The notes under the pieces were generated by a model, which did not search any database, was not told the DNA's origin, and saw nothing but the letters and a program-made list of their open reading frames with translations. Position numbers and translations under genes: made by a program. A stretch of 9,771 nucleotides of DNA from an archaeon (GTDB taxonomy: Archaea > Asgardarchaeota > Heimdallarchaeia > Hodarchaeales > S146-22): assembly GCA_024276395.1 (NCBI GenBank), contig JAJRXH010000225.1, forward strand, positions 1-9,771, written 5' to 3'. Below are positions 1-6,306 of this stretch, piece by piece. How positions within the stretch are numbered: position 1 is the first letter of the stretch; each line of letters begins with the position of its first letter.

Positions 1-882
1 CATAAAATTTCAGAAAATTCATCAAAATTCTTCATTTCATTGATCAAAAATCTTGAAGAGCTCATTGTCACTGGAAACATAACACCAATCACCAATGATG
101 CAGGAAACGATGGCGTCACGATCACCACATTACCACCACTAACGATATCTTTCCAATGGAGATACCTTTTATCCAATTTTGTTCAATTCTTGAAATTAAA
201 CCATTTTTTTGCGTTGATTCTCAGTGGAATCACGGCAATAATTATCATCATTCTTCTTACTCGTTGGAATCCCATGATAATAATTCTCAAAGTTAGCAAG
301 AAAATAGGAGAAAAACTGAAGCATATCTACCTTAGAGTCCTCGTGATGACCACCAGCATTATTGGCCTTGTTTATTACCGTTTTCAATGGCATGAAAAAC
401 TCAAGGAAGAAGATGTTCTTTCAAATAAACACAGAGCATTGATATTACGCATCTTACAACTACAAAAATTGGCACATTTTCAATACCTAAAACGAGCGGT
501 CAACTGTAGCACGTCTGTTCTAACATGGCATCTTAACGTGCTCAAAAACTTCGGTTACATCAAGAGCATCCGAAAAGGAAAATACCTCATCTATTATCTA
601 GTAGATCAACCACCATCAGAGGAAGAATTGGATGTTTACTTGATGTGTCTCAATCCCAAAGTTCGGACACTTTTAAAGTGGACCCTCCAATATCCTTTTC
701 TTTCAGCACGAGATTTGGTGATGTTATCTGGCTTAAGAGAAAATACTATTAGATATCATCTCAAAAAACTTGTTAAAAGGGGACTACTTCAAGAAACACT
801 TTCAGAAAAGGGAACATTATTCAGCATTTCCGATAAGCACCTTTTATCCATAACAAGAACGCTAAAACAGTGGGACATCTAA
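1..882 (+). CDS. Membrane-anchored double winged-helix transcriptional regulator, 5' end probably outside window
   Basis: A predicted DNA-binding regulator tethered to the membrane, like the archaeal membrane-associated regulators of COG2512. Numbering from the TTG at 40 (280 residues), a strongly hydrophobic helix spans about 54-75 and a second hydrophobic stretch about 97-113, separated by a Lys-rich loop. Two winged-helix domains follow. The first covers about 125-190, with recognition helix STSVLTWHLNVLKNFGYI. The second covers about 203-275, with recognition helix RENTIRYHLKKLVKRGLL. The reading frame has no stop back to base 1 and no Shine-Dalgarno sequence precedes the TTG, so an upstream start with more N-terminal sequence is likely. 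Topology is uncertain: with exactly two membrane spans the N-terminus would be cytosolic. The gene is convergent with sufB. Its ligand and target genes cannot be read from the sequence. The double winged-helix call is firm and the start is not. Confidence 0.8.
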   Translation, partial: HKISENSSKFFISLIKNLEELIVTGNITPITNDAGNDGVTITTLPPLTISFQWRYLLSNFVQFLKLNHFFALILSGITAIIIIILLTRWNPMIIILKVSKKIGEKLKHIYLRVLVMTTSIIGLVYYRFQWHEKLKEEDVLSNKHRALILRILQLQKLAHFQYLKRAVNCSTSVLTWHLNVLKNFGYIKSIRKGKYLIYYLVDQPPSEEELDVYLMCLNPKVRTLLKWTLQYPFLSARDLVMLSGLRENTIRYHLKKLVKRGLLQETLSEKGTLFSISDKHLLSITRTLKQWDI

Positions 883-1013
883 TAGACTCATAACTGTCAA
901 TGTAACTTAAAAAAGATGGATTAAAAAAGAGAAAAGTTGAAAATGTTTTCTTATTTTAGCAGAACTTCTATCATCATTAATGAACTCGAATGTTGAGTGC
1001 GCGCCAATCTTTC
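883..1013. terminator. Bidirectional T-rich terminator region between convergent genes
   Basis: This gap separates the stop of the plus-strand regulator from the stop of sufB on the minus strand. For sufB transcripts, two A6 runs (909-914 and 923-928) read as T6 tracts on the minus strand. For the regulator, T-rich sequence lies at about 945-957. Archaeal RNA polymerase commonly terminates at such T-tracts without needing a stem-loop. No ORF of interest is present. Confidence 0.5.
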
Positions 1014-2414
1014 CTAACCAATTGCACCGCTCATATCTAATTGTAGCAATCTATTGAACTCGATGGCATAATCCATTGGTAATTCCTTCGTGAACGGCTC
1101 AAAGAATCCCATGACAATCATATTCAATGCATCGGTTTCTGACAAGCCACGACTCATCAAGTAGAATAGTTGTTCTTCTCCGATTTTTCCGACAGTGGCT
1201 TCATGGGTAATGACCGCATCTTCTTCGAGAATTTCCATGTAAGGATAAGTATCTGTCTTGGAATGCTCTCCCAGTAATAGGGCATCACAACGGACACTCG
1301 ACTTACATCCTACCGCGCCCTTGGCCACGTAGATGAGGCCACGATAGGTTGTTCTCCCATTACCAACTGATATGGAGCGTGAATCAATCCTTGAAGAGGT
1401 ATGAGGTGCTAGATGCACGGCCTTGGATCCAGTATCCTGATGTTGTCCCGTGTTAGCATACGCCACGGAAAGGACATCTGCCTTTGCATAAGGTCCCATA
1501 AGGTACACGGAGGGATATTTCATAGTAACTCCACTGCCAATGTTGGCATCAACCCATTCTACCGTTGCATGAGCATAGGCATGTGCACGCTTGGTAACAA
1601 GGTTATACACGTCTTTTGACCAATTTTGCACGGTCGTGTACCGAATTTTGGCACCTTCCATTGCAATGATTTCAACAACAGCAGCATGTAAGGAATGTGT
1701 CGAATAAACTGGTGCTGTACATCCCTCAATATAATGGACACTAGCGCCCTTATCAACAATTATCAAGGTTCTCTCAAACTGACCGACATTCTTAGCATTA
1801 ATTCGGAAATAGGCCTGAAGTGGGATGTCAACATGCACGCCTGGAGGCACGTAAATGAAACTTCCACCGCTCCACACGGCACTATTCAAGGCCGCAAACT
1901 TGTTATCTTCTGGGGGCACCACGGTAGCAAAATACTTGCGGAACAACTCGGGATGTTCTTTCAAAGCTGTATCCGTATCAAGAAAAATAACTCCTTTCTT
2001 TTCTAGATCTTCCCTCAAACTGTGGTACACTACTTCCGACTCGAATTGTGCTCCCACCCCCGCCAAGAACTTGCGTTCTGCTTCTGGTATGCCTAGTTTT
2101 TCAAAAGTTTCCTTGATTTTCTCAGGAACATCATCCCAACTTTTTGCTGTCTTGTCTGAAGCCTTCAAGTAATAAGTAATCTCATCAAAGTCTATTGCCG
2201 ATAAGTCTGGACCCCAATTAGGCATTGGTAATTCAAGAAACGTTCTATACGCTTCCAACCGAAATTTTAACATCCATTCTGGTTCGCCCTTTTGCTGTGA
2301 AAGCTCACGGATGACCTCTTCATCTAAACCCTTGGGTGAAATGTACTTATATTCAACATCTTCCTTAAAATCATATTTAGAATAGTCAAATTCTAGTGAC
2401 TTTGGCTCAGACAT
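1014..2414 (-). CDS. sufB: Fe-S cluster assembly scaffold protein SufB
   Basis: SufB is the cytosolic scaffold on which the SUF pathway builds Fe-S clusters, normally with the ATPase SufC and with SufD or a second SufB. The 466 residues match a full-length SufB. Visible family segments are FDEITYY near 76-82, NKFAALNSAVWSGGSFIYVP at 171-190, the HYIEGCTAP segment with Cys232, TVQNW at 261-265, YRGL at 357-360, and the C-terminal run LFYLMSRGLSETDAL, then MGFFEPFTKELPM. Cys232 aligns by eye with E. coli Cys254 and Cys376 (RCDALL) with Cys405. His404 and Glu405 align with the E. coli His433/Glu434 pair, while the preceding Glu is Thr403 here. The long N-terminus and the MSGAIG ending resemble Bacillus-type SufB rather than the short archaeal form. 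The ATG at 2414 follows a weak purine-rich AAGGAAGGG. No sufC or sufD lies in the window. Identification is secure. Confidence 0.97.
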   Translation of the reverse strand: MSEPKSLEFDYSKYDFKEDVEYKYISPKGLDEEVIRELSQQKGEPEWMLKFRLEAYRTFLELPMPNWGPDLSAIDFDEITYYLKASDKTAKSWDDVPEKIKETFEKLGIPEAERKFLAGVGAQFESEVVYHSLREDLEKKGVIFLDTDTALKEHPELFRKYFATVVPPEDNKFAALNSAVWSGGSFIYVPPGVHVDIPLQAYFRINAKNVGQFERTLIIVDKGASVHYIEGCTAPVYSTHSLHAAVVEIIAMEGAKIRYTTVQNWSKDVYNLVTKRAHAYAHATVEWVDANIGSGVTMKYPSVYLMGPYAKADVLSVAYANTGQHQDTGSKAVHLAPHTSSRIDSRSISVGNGRTTYRGLIYVAKGAVGCKSSVRCDALLLGEHSKTDTYPYMEILEEDAVITHEATVGKIGEEQLFYLMSRGLSETDALNMIVMGFFEPFTKELPMDYAIEFNRLLQLDMSGAIG

Positions 2415-2500
2415 CGTGAATCCCTTCCTTAAGCATGAACAGATGATGAAAAACTCAATATCTTTTCATCTCCTTTCCAAATAAAAATAATCTTCCTAAC

Positions 2501-2509
2501 TATATAAAA
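2501..2509 (-). promoter_or_regulatory. TATA box for sufB
   Basis: The minus strand reads TTTTATATA here, a near-consensus archaeal TATA box. Transcription would begin about 25 bases downstream, near 2475, giving a leader of roughly 60 nt before the sufB ATG at 2414. This makes sufB independent of uvrA. The same A+T block could also serve the plus strand as TATATAAAA, so it may be bidirectional. Confidence 0.6.
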
Positions 2510-2537
2510 CTATCGTCATGGCGAGGGAGCATATCTC

Positions 2538-2612
2538 ATGAAAGGAAAAAATAGGGCTTTATCTTGGAAGAAAAAAAGAGCAAGACGTTTTTCCCAGTCT
2601 TCACGTGAGTGA
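2538..2612 (+). CDS. Possible 24-residue basic peptide (doubtful)
   Basis: The ORF starts with ATG at 2538, eight bases after a GAGGGAG purine block (2523-2529), and stops at TGA 2610-2612. The peptide is very basic: MKGKNRALSW, then KKKRARRF, then SQSSRE. TATATAAAA at 2501-2509 could drive it, with a start near 2530. Against it are its small size and Lys/Arg codons that simply follow A-rich DNA. The A-runs also serve as T-tract terminators for uvrA on the other strand. No function can be assigned. Confidence 0.15.
   Translation: MKGKNRALSWKKKRARRFSQSSRE
2565..2577 (-). terminator. T-tract terminator downstream of uvrA (distal)
   Basis: The A7 run at 2571-2577 reads as T7 on the minus strand, in the context CTCTTTTTTTCTTCC. 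It lies about 120 bases past the uvrA stop and upstream of the sufB TATA box. It is a typical archaeal T-rich termination site and supports separate transcription of uvrA and sufB. Confidence 0.4.
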
Positions 2613-2644
2613 AGTGAGGAGGTTACAAGGATACCTAAATTTTC

Positions 2645-2659
2645 AAAAAGGGAAAAAAG
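2645..2659 (-). terminator. T-tract terminator downstream of uvrA (proximal)
   Basis: On the minus strand this reads CTTTTTTCCCTTTTTG, two adjacent T-runs starting about 40 bases after the uvrA stop codon (2696-2698). It is a good archaeal termination signal. Together with the distal T7 tract it separates uvrA from sufB. Confidence 0.5.
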
Positions 2660-2695
2660 AGCAAAATACAAGAATCAAGAAAATGACACTTCTCA

Positions 2696-5560
2696 TCATG
2701 ATAATGACTTGATGGCACTTTTGTCCCGTTCAAGAATAGATTCCAAGTATTTTCCGGTGATGCTATTGGGGTTATTGGCAATATCTTCGGGTGGACCCAC
2801 AGCCACGACCTCACCACCCTTGTCTCCACCATCAGGACCCAAATCAATCACCCAATCGGCGCATTTCACGACATCTAAGTTATGTTCAATCACGATAACG
2901 GTATTACCACCTTCAGTCAATCGCTGAAGTACGCGAATGAGCTGCTTGATGTCATGAAAAGAAAGGCCAGTCGTGGGCTCGTCAAGGATGTACACTGTTC
3001 GTCCAGTGGACCGTTTACTCAACTCACGAGTTATTTTAATTCGTTGAGACTCACCACCAGAGAGCGTGGTAGACGGCTGACCAAGCTTCAAGTATCCTAG
3101 TCCTGTTTCACGCAACAAGGCAAGTTTCGATCTAATTTTAGGAATGTCCTTGAAAAATTCAAAAGCCGCATCAACGGTCATATTCAATACTTCAGCGATG
3201 TTCTTTCCCTTGTAAGTAACCTCTAGAGTTTCGCGATTGAAGCGCGTTCCCTTGCAAGCATCACAAGGTACGAACACATCTGGAAGAAAATGCAACTCAA
3301 TCTTGATTTCTCCAGCTCCTTCGCAAACTTCACAACGACCGCCCTTAACATTAAAGGAAAATCTTCCAGGCTTATATCCACGCATTTTAGCTCTAGGAGT
3401 TTGAGAAAACAATTCACGGATCAGATCAAAGACTTTAGTATATGTTGCTGGATTAGAGCGAGGAGTCCTACCAATTGGTGATTGATCAATAGCAATTACC
3501 TTGTCAACATACTCTATCCCTTCAATTCGATCATACTCTCCAGGAATATCTTTAGATCCATATAATTCTCTACTTAGCGCCTTGTAAAGAGTTTCCGTGA
3601 TCAAAGTACTTTTTCCAGATCCACTAACACCTGTAACGCAGATGAATAATCCTAATGGAAATTCTACATCAATATTCTTGAGATTATTGGCCCTTGCACC
3701 TCTAATAATTAAGGATTTCCCATTGGGAATTCTTCGCTTACGGGGAACTGGAATTCTCTTACAACCACTAAGATATTGGCCAGTCAAGGAACGCTGGTGC
3801 TTCAACAATCCGTCTAAAGGACCCATATATACGACTTCACCGCCATGGTCACCAGCTCCAGGCCCGAGGTCAACCACCCAATCGGCAGCGCGAATTGTAT
3901 CTTCGTCATGCTCGACAACAATCACGGTATTGCCAAGATCTCTCAAGTGGATGAGGGATTGAATCAAACGATTTCTATCTCGTGGATGCAAGCCAATGCT
4001 AGGCTCATCCAAAATATACATGATTCCAACTAAAGCCGAACCAATTTGAGTGGCCAAGCGAATTCTCTGAGCTTCGCCTCCGGAAAGAGTGCCCGATCGA
4101 CGTGAAAGTGTCAAGTAGTTCAGTCCTACGCTTAATAAAAACTGCAATCTTTGTTGAATTTCTTTAATTATTAAGCCAGCAATTTGTCTCTCCTTATCAG
4201 AAAGCGTTTCATTAAGATTCTGAAAAAATTGAGCAGCTTCCTCAATTGACATTTCAGTGATTTCGTGGATGTTTTTACCTTTAATCAATACTGAAAGGAA
4301 TTCACGCCTAAGACGTTGTCCCTTACATGATTCACAAGGCAATTCTCTCATAAATGATTGGTATCGATCTCTCATTCCTTGTGATTTTGTCTCACGGTGC
4401 CGACGCTTGATGATGTTGACCAATCCTTCCAAAGTAACGTGGCCCTTCCATTCAGCGGATGATTTTTTTCCTTTCACGTGAATGGGAATTCTTTCACCAG
4501 TTCCATAAAGGAGCGCCTCATGTTGCTCTCTTGTCAAGTCCTTGATGGGAGTATCAATGTCAAAACCGAGATGTCTTGCCACCGCTGACCAGTAATGATA
4601 ACGCCAAGATCCTTCTTCTAATGGTCTTCCCGTGATGGCACCCTCCCGCATAGTAAGATTCTTGTCTGGAATTAAAAGATCAGGGTCTATTTGCAACTTG
4701 TAGCCCAGTCCATCACATTCTGGACAAGCACCAAAAGGTGAATTGAATGAAAAGTTCCTTGGTAATAACTCACCAAGACTATAGCCGCACTTTATACAGG
4801 CTAAGTGCTCAGAATAAATGACCTCTTCTCCAGACTTGATATCCTGAACGATAAGCGTGCCTTCACCTATACCGAGCGCTGACTCAACAGAATCCGTGAT
4901 TCGAGATTCCATTCCATCTTTAATGCTTATTCGATCAATTACTACTTCAATTGAGTGCTTTTTGTTCTTATCTAACTGGGGAATTTCGGCGAGAGTTGTC
5001 ATTTCCCCGTCTACTCTCACCCTCACGTATCCTTCCTTGCGCAACTTTTCGAATATCTTCTTGTGTTCACCTTTTTTACCTTGAACTACCGGTGCCATGA
5101 TAACAAGCTTGGTACCTTCTGGATATCTGAGAATTTGCTCAACGATTGATTCTGCAGTCTGACGCTCGATTTTCACGTGACAATTAGGACAGTAAGGCAC
5201 GCCAATGGACGCGAATAACAAGCGCAAGTAGTCATAAATTTCCGTGATGGTAGCCACGGTGGACCTCGGATTCTTGCTGACCGTTTTCTGTTCGATCGAT
5301 ATGGCTGGCGACAGTCCCTCAATCATATCCACATCTGGTTTTTGCATTACCCCTAGGAATTGACGGGCATAAGCCGACAATGACTCAACGTATCGGCGTT
5401 GTCCTTCAGCGTACAATGTGTCAAAAGCAAGTGATGACTTTCCTGATCCTGAAACTCCAGTAATGACTGTCAATGTCCCCCTTGGTATGATGACATCAAT
5501 ATTTTTCAAGTTATGCTGACGTGCACCTTTGATTCGTATTTCACCTACATCTCTAGTCAT
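2696..5560 (-). CDS. uvrA: UvrABC system protein A (nucleotide excision repair ATPase)
   Basis: UvrA is the dimeric ABC-type ATPase that finds bulky DNA lesions and loads UvrB, which then recruits the nuclease UvrC. The 954 residues are close to the usual length of about 940. In order: Walker A 1 GVSGSGKSS (35-43); a Cys pair C124/C127 which, with C409/C412 (CESCKG), forms the extra zinc module seen in Gram-positive UvrA; the region expected to bind UvrB (about 130-250); zinc module C255/C258/C279/C282; ABC signature 1 LSGGEAQR (492-499); Walker B 1 YILDEPS (515-521); Walker A 2 GVSGSGKST (644-652); zinc module C743/C746/C766/C769; signature 2 LSGGESQR (833-840); and Walker B 2 YILDEPTTG (857-865). 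All key residues are intact. Bacterial-type UvrA is patchy in archaea and generally taken as acquired from bacteria. uvrB and uvrC are not in the window. The ATG at 5560 lies 14 bases after TAGGAG. Confidence 0.98.
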   Translation of the reverse strand: MTRDVGEIRIKGARQHNLKNIDVIIPRGTLTVITGVSGSGKSSLAFDTLYAEGQRRYVESLSAYARQFLGVMQKPDVDMIEGLSPAISIEQKTVSKNPRSTVATITEIYDYLRLLFASIGVPYCPNCHVKIERQTAESIVEQILRYPEGTKLVIMAPVVQGKKGEHKKIFEKLRKEGYVRVRVDGEMTTLAEIPQLDKNKKHSIEVVIDRISIKDGMESRITDSVESALGIGEGTLIVQDIKSGEEVIYSEHLACIKCGYSLGELLPRNFSFNSPFGACPECDGLGYKLQIDPDLLIPDKNLTMREGAITGRPLEEGSWRYHYWSAVARHLGFDIDTPIKDLTREQHEALLYGTGERIPIHVKGKKSSAEWKGHVTLEGLVNIIKRRHRETKSQGMRDRYQSFMRELPCESCKGQRLRREFLSVLIKGKNIHEITEMSIEEAAQFFQNLNETLSDKERQIAGLIIKEIQQRLQFLLSVGLNYLTLSRRSGTLSGGEAQRIRLATQIGSALVGIMYILDEPSIGLHPRDRNRLIQSLIHLRDLGNTVIVVEHDEDTIRAADWVVDLGPGAGDHGGEVVYMGPLDGLLKHQRSLTGQYLSGCKRIPVPRKRRIPNGKSLIIRGARANNLKNIDVEFPLGLFICVTGVSGSGKSTLITETLYKALSRELYGSKDIPGEYDRIEGIEYVDKVIAIDQSPIGRTPRSNPATYTKVFDLIRELFSQTPRAKMRGYKPGRFSFNVKGGRCEVCEGAGEIKIELHFLPDVFVPCDACKGTRFNRETLEVTYKGKNIAEVLNMTVDAAFEFFKDIPKIRSKLALLRETGLGYLKLGQPSTTLSGGESQRIKITRELSKRSTGRTVYILDEPTTGLSFHDIKQLIRVLQRLTEGGNTVIVIEHNLDVVKCADWVIDLGPDGGDKGGEVVAVGPPEDIANNPNSITGKYLESILERDKSAIKSLS

Positions 5561-5620
5561 AGATTCTGTATCCGCTCCTACCTAGTCAAAGGTTCATCCA
5601 AGAAAATACAATATCTTCCT

Positions 5621-5629
5621 ATTTATTTA
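5621..5629 (-). promoter_or_regulatory. Probable TATA box for uvrA
   Basis: The minus strand reads TAAATAAAT. Transcription would begin near 5598, giving a leader of about 38 nt that contains TAGGAG (5575-5580) before the ATG. A GTGAC-N6-GTCAC inverted repeat sits directly upstream, where an archaeal regulator would overlap TFB binding. The match to the TATA consensus is only moderate. Confidence 0.4.
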
Positions 5630-5630
5630 G

Positions 5631-5646
5631 GTGACGAAGGGGTCAC
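5631..5646. promoter_or_regulatory. Inverted repeat GTGAC-N6-GTCAC, candidate uvrA operator
   Basis: GTGAC at 5631-5635 and GTCAC at 5642-5646 form a perfect 5-bp dyad with a 6-base spacer, abutting the proposed uvrA TATA box. The geometry suits a dimeric helix-turn-helix protein. The arms are short, so chance cannot be excluded. Confidence 0.3.
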
Positions 5647-5738
5647 TCAAAGTTTTTATCCAAGAAAAACACGTGAAAACAACCCTTCAGCGTGTTTATT
5701 CATCTTTTCACACGTGGAAGATTTTCTGCCCAAATATT

Positions 5739-5752
5739 ATGTGAATTCACAT
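5739..5752. promoter_or_regulatory. Perfect 14-bp palindrome, candidate operator
   Basis: ATGTGAATTCACAT is a perfect 14-bp palindrome near the middle of the divergent uvrA / winged-helix spacer. It is the longest uninterrupted palindrome I found in the window. A symmetric site in a divergent control region is what a homodimeric regulator would bind, and the product of the gene at 6016 is the obvious local candidate. Binding is inferred and not shown. Confidence 0.4.
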
Positions 5753-5850
5753 TGATATCGGAATGCCGAATTTAAGAGGTCCGAACAATTGTCCACCTAA
5801 CACGCTTGCCTTGTTCCGTGCTTCTCTGATGATAAAATCGCATCTATTTG

Positions 5851-5870
5851 TGTTAACATAATTATTAACA
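5851..5870. promoter_or_regulatory. Inverted repeat TGTTAA-N8-TTAACA upstream of TATA
   Basis: TGTTAA at 5851-5856 and TTAACA at 5865-5870 form a perfect 6-bp dyad. It ends about 12 bases before the TATA box at 5883, immediately upstream of the BRE position. That is where archaeal activators and some autoregulators bind. The A+T richness lowers its significance. Confidence 0.35.
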
Positions 5871-5882
5871 AAAAGGTAACCC

Positions 5883-5891
5883 TTATAAATA
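5883..5891 (+). promoter_or_regulatory. TATA box for the small winged-helix gene
   Basis: TTATAAATA preceded by the purine-rich AAAAAGGTAA is a good archaeal BRE/TATA arrangement. The predicted transcription start is near 5912, about 100 bases before the ATG at 6016. That is a long leader for an archaeal gene and it contains the small ORF at 5925. Confidence 0.55.
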
Positions 5892-5924
5892 TCGGAAGAT
5901 ATGACCTCCTTGAGGAGATCTCAC

Positions 5925-6041
5925 ATGATATTTGCTGATTCTCCGAAATCAGTCATACCATGGATATGCCTGTCAATCTCCTCCAAGAACAAGATTGAAT
6001 GCGCCCGTGAAGTAAATGATTGTAGCCAAAATGAAATATAA
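5925..6041 (+). CDS. Possible 38-residue leader ORF overlapping the winged-helix start
   Basis: The ATG at 5925 follows GGAG (5914-5917) with an ideal 7-base spacing and is the first ATG after the predicted transcription start. The ORF begins MIFADSPKSVIPWIC, has three cysteines (15, 26, 33), and ends at TAA 6039-6041. It overlaps the next gene by 26 bases in another frame. The start codons of that gene (6016, or 6031) have no Shine-Dalgarno of their own, so translational coupling or attenuation is plausible. The peptide resembles no family I know, and its length is within what chance could give. Confidence 0.25.
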   Translation: MIFADSPKSVIPWICLSISSKNKIECAREVNDCSQNEI

Positions 6042-6285
6042 AGAAATTAATCCACACGAACTTGAAGAAAAGGTTGAAAAACTTCCCCGCTCGGCACGAC
6101 TCATCTATGATTATCTCGCTAGAACACAACTAGCAAAACCAAAAGATTTAATCGAGAACATGGACATTCCTGCACGTACCATTAGACACGCATTGAAACG
6201 TTTAGTTGATGAAGGTCTTGTCATCAAAATTCCAGATTTTAATGACCTAAGAAGCAGTTTCTACAAGATTAACGAACGAGATTAA
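6016..6285 (+). CDS. Small winged-helix DNA-binding protein
   Basis: This 89-residue protein is essentially one winged-helix domain of MarR/ArsR style. A first helix lies at about 24-37 (PRSARLIYDYLART) and a second at 42-49 (PKDLIENM). The recognition helix at 52-66 carries PARTIRHALKRLVDEG, and a beta wing runs over about 67-85. There is no metal-binding Cys/His cluster, ligand domain or membrane segment. Small proteins like this are common archaeal regulators acting near TBP/TFB sites. The start is ATG 6016, since an in-frame stop lies directly before it at 6013-6015; ATG 6031 is the alternative. The gene is divergent from uvrA across a palindrome-rich spacer, so autoregulation or control of uvrA is a reasonable inference. 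Its targets are unknown. Confidence 0.85.
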   Translation: MIVAKMKYKEINPHELEEKVEKLPRSARLIYDYLARTQLAKPKDLIENMDIPARTIRHALKRLVDEGLVIKIPDFNDLRSSFYKINERD

Positions 6286-6306
6286 TATCTTCAGGCTTGA
6301 GGATAT
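6285..6306. terminator. Stem-loop between convergent stop codons
   Basis: ATATCTTCA (6285-6293) pairs with TGAGGATAT (6298-6306) over nine positions, with one G-U wobble and a GGCT loop. It begins on the last base of the winged-helix stop codon and covers the stop of the small minus-strand ORF. No T-tract follows directly, but T-rich stretches at about 6340-6347 and 6364-6395 could finish termination of the plus-strand transcript. Confidence 0.35.

Noticed and set aside
1695..2172. Two plus-strand ORFs of 103 and 105 codons within sufB
   Set aside because: Both are antisense shadows of the conserved sufB coding sequence and overlap each other.
2455..2477. Tiny upstream ORF (MKRY) in the sufB leader
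   Set aside because: Four codons with a purine-rich block touching the ATG rather than properly spaced; no evidence of a regulatory role.
2635..2847. 70-codon minus-strand ORF at the uvrA 3' end
   Set aside because: It lies mostly inside uvrA in another frame and reads into the terminator T-tracts.
3597..3962. 121-codon plus-strand ORF within uvrA
   Set aside because: It is opposite the strongly conserved ABC and linker regions of uvrA, which explain the openness; the translation is Pro/Ser-rich without domain features.
5513..5755. 80-codon plus-strand ORF at the uvrA 5' end
   Set aside because: It is antisense to the uvrA start and promoter, has no family resemblance, and runs through the control region; an open frame by chance.
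5832..5838. TGATGAT resembling a C box in the uvrA / winged-helix spacer
   Set aside because: No D box (CTGA) follows at a suitable distance.
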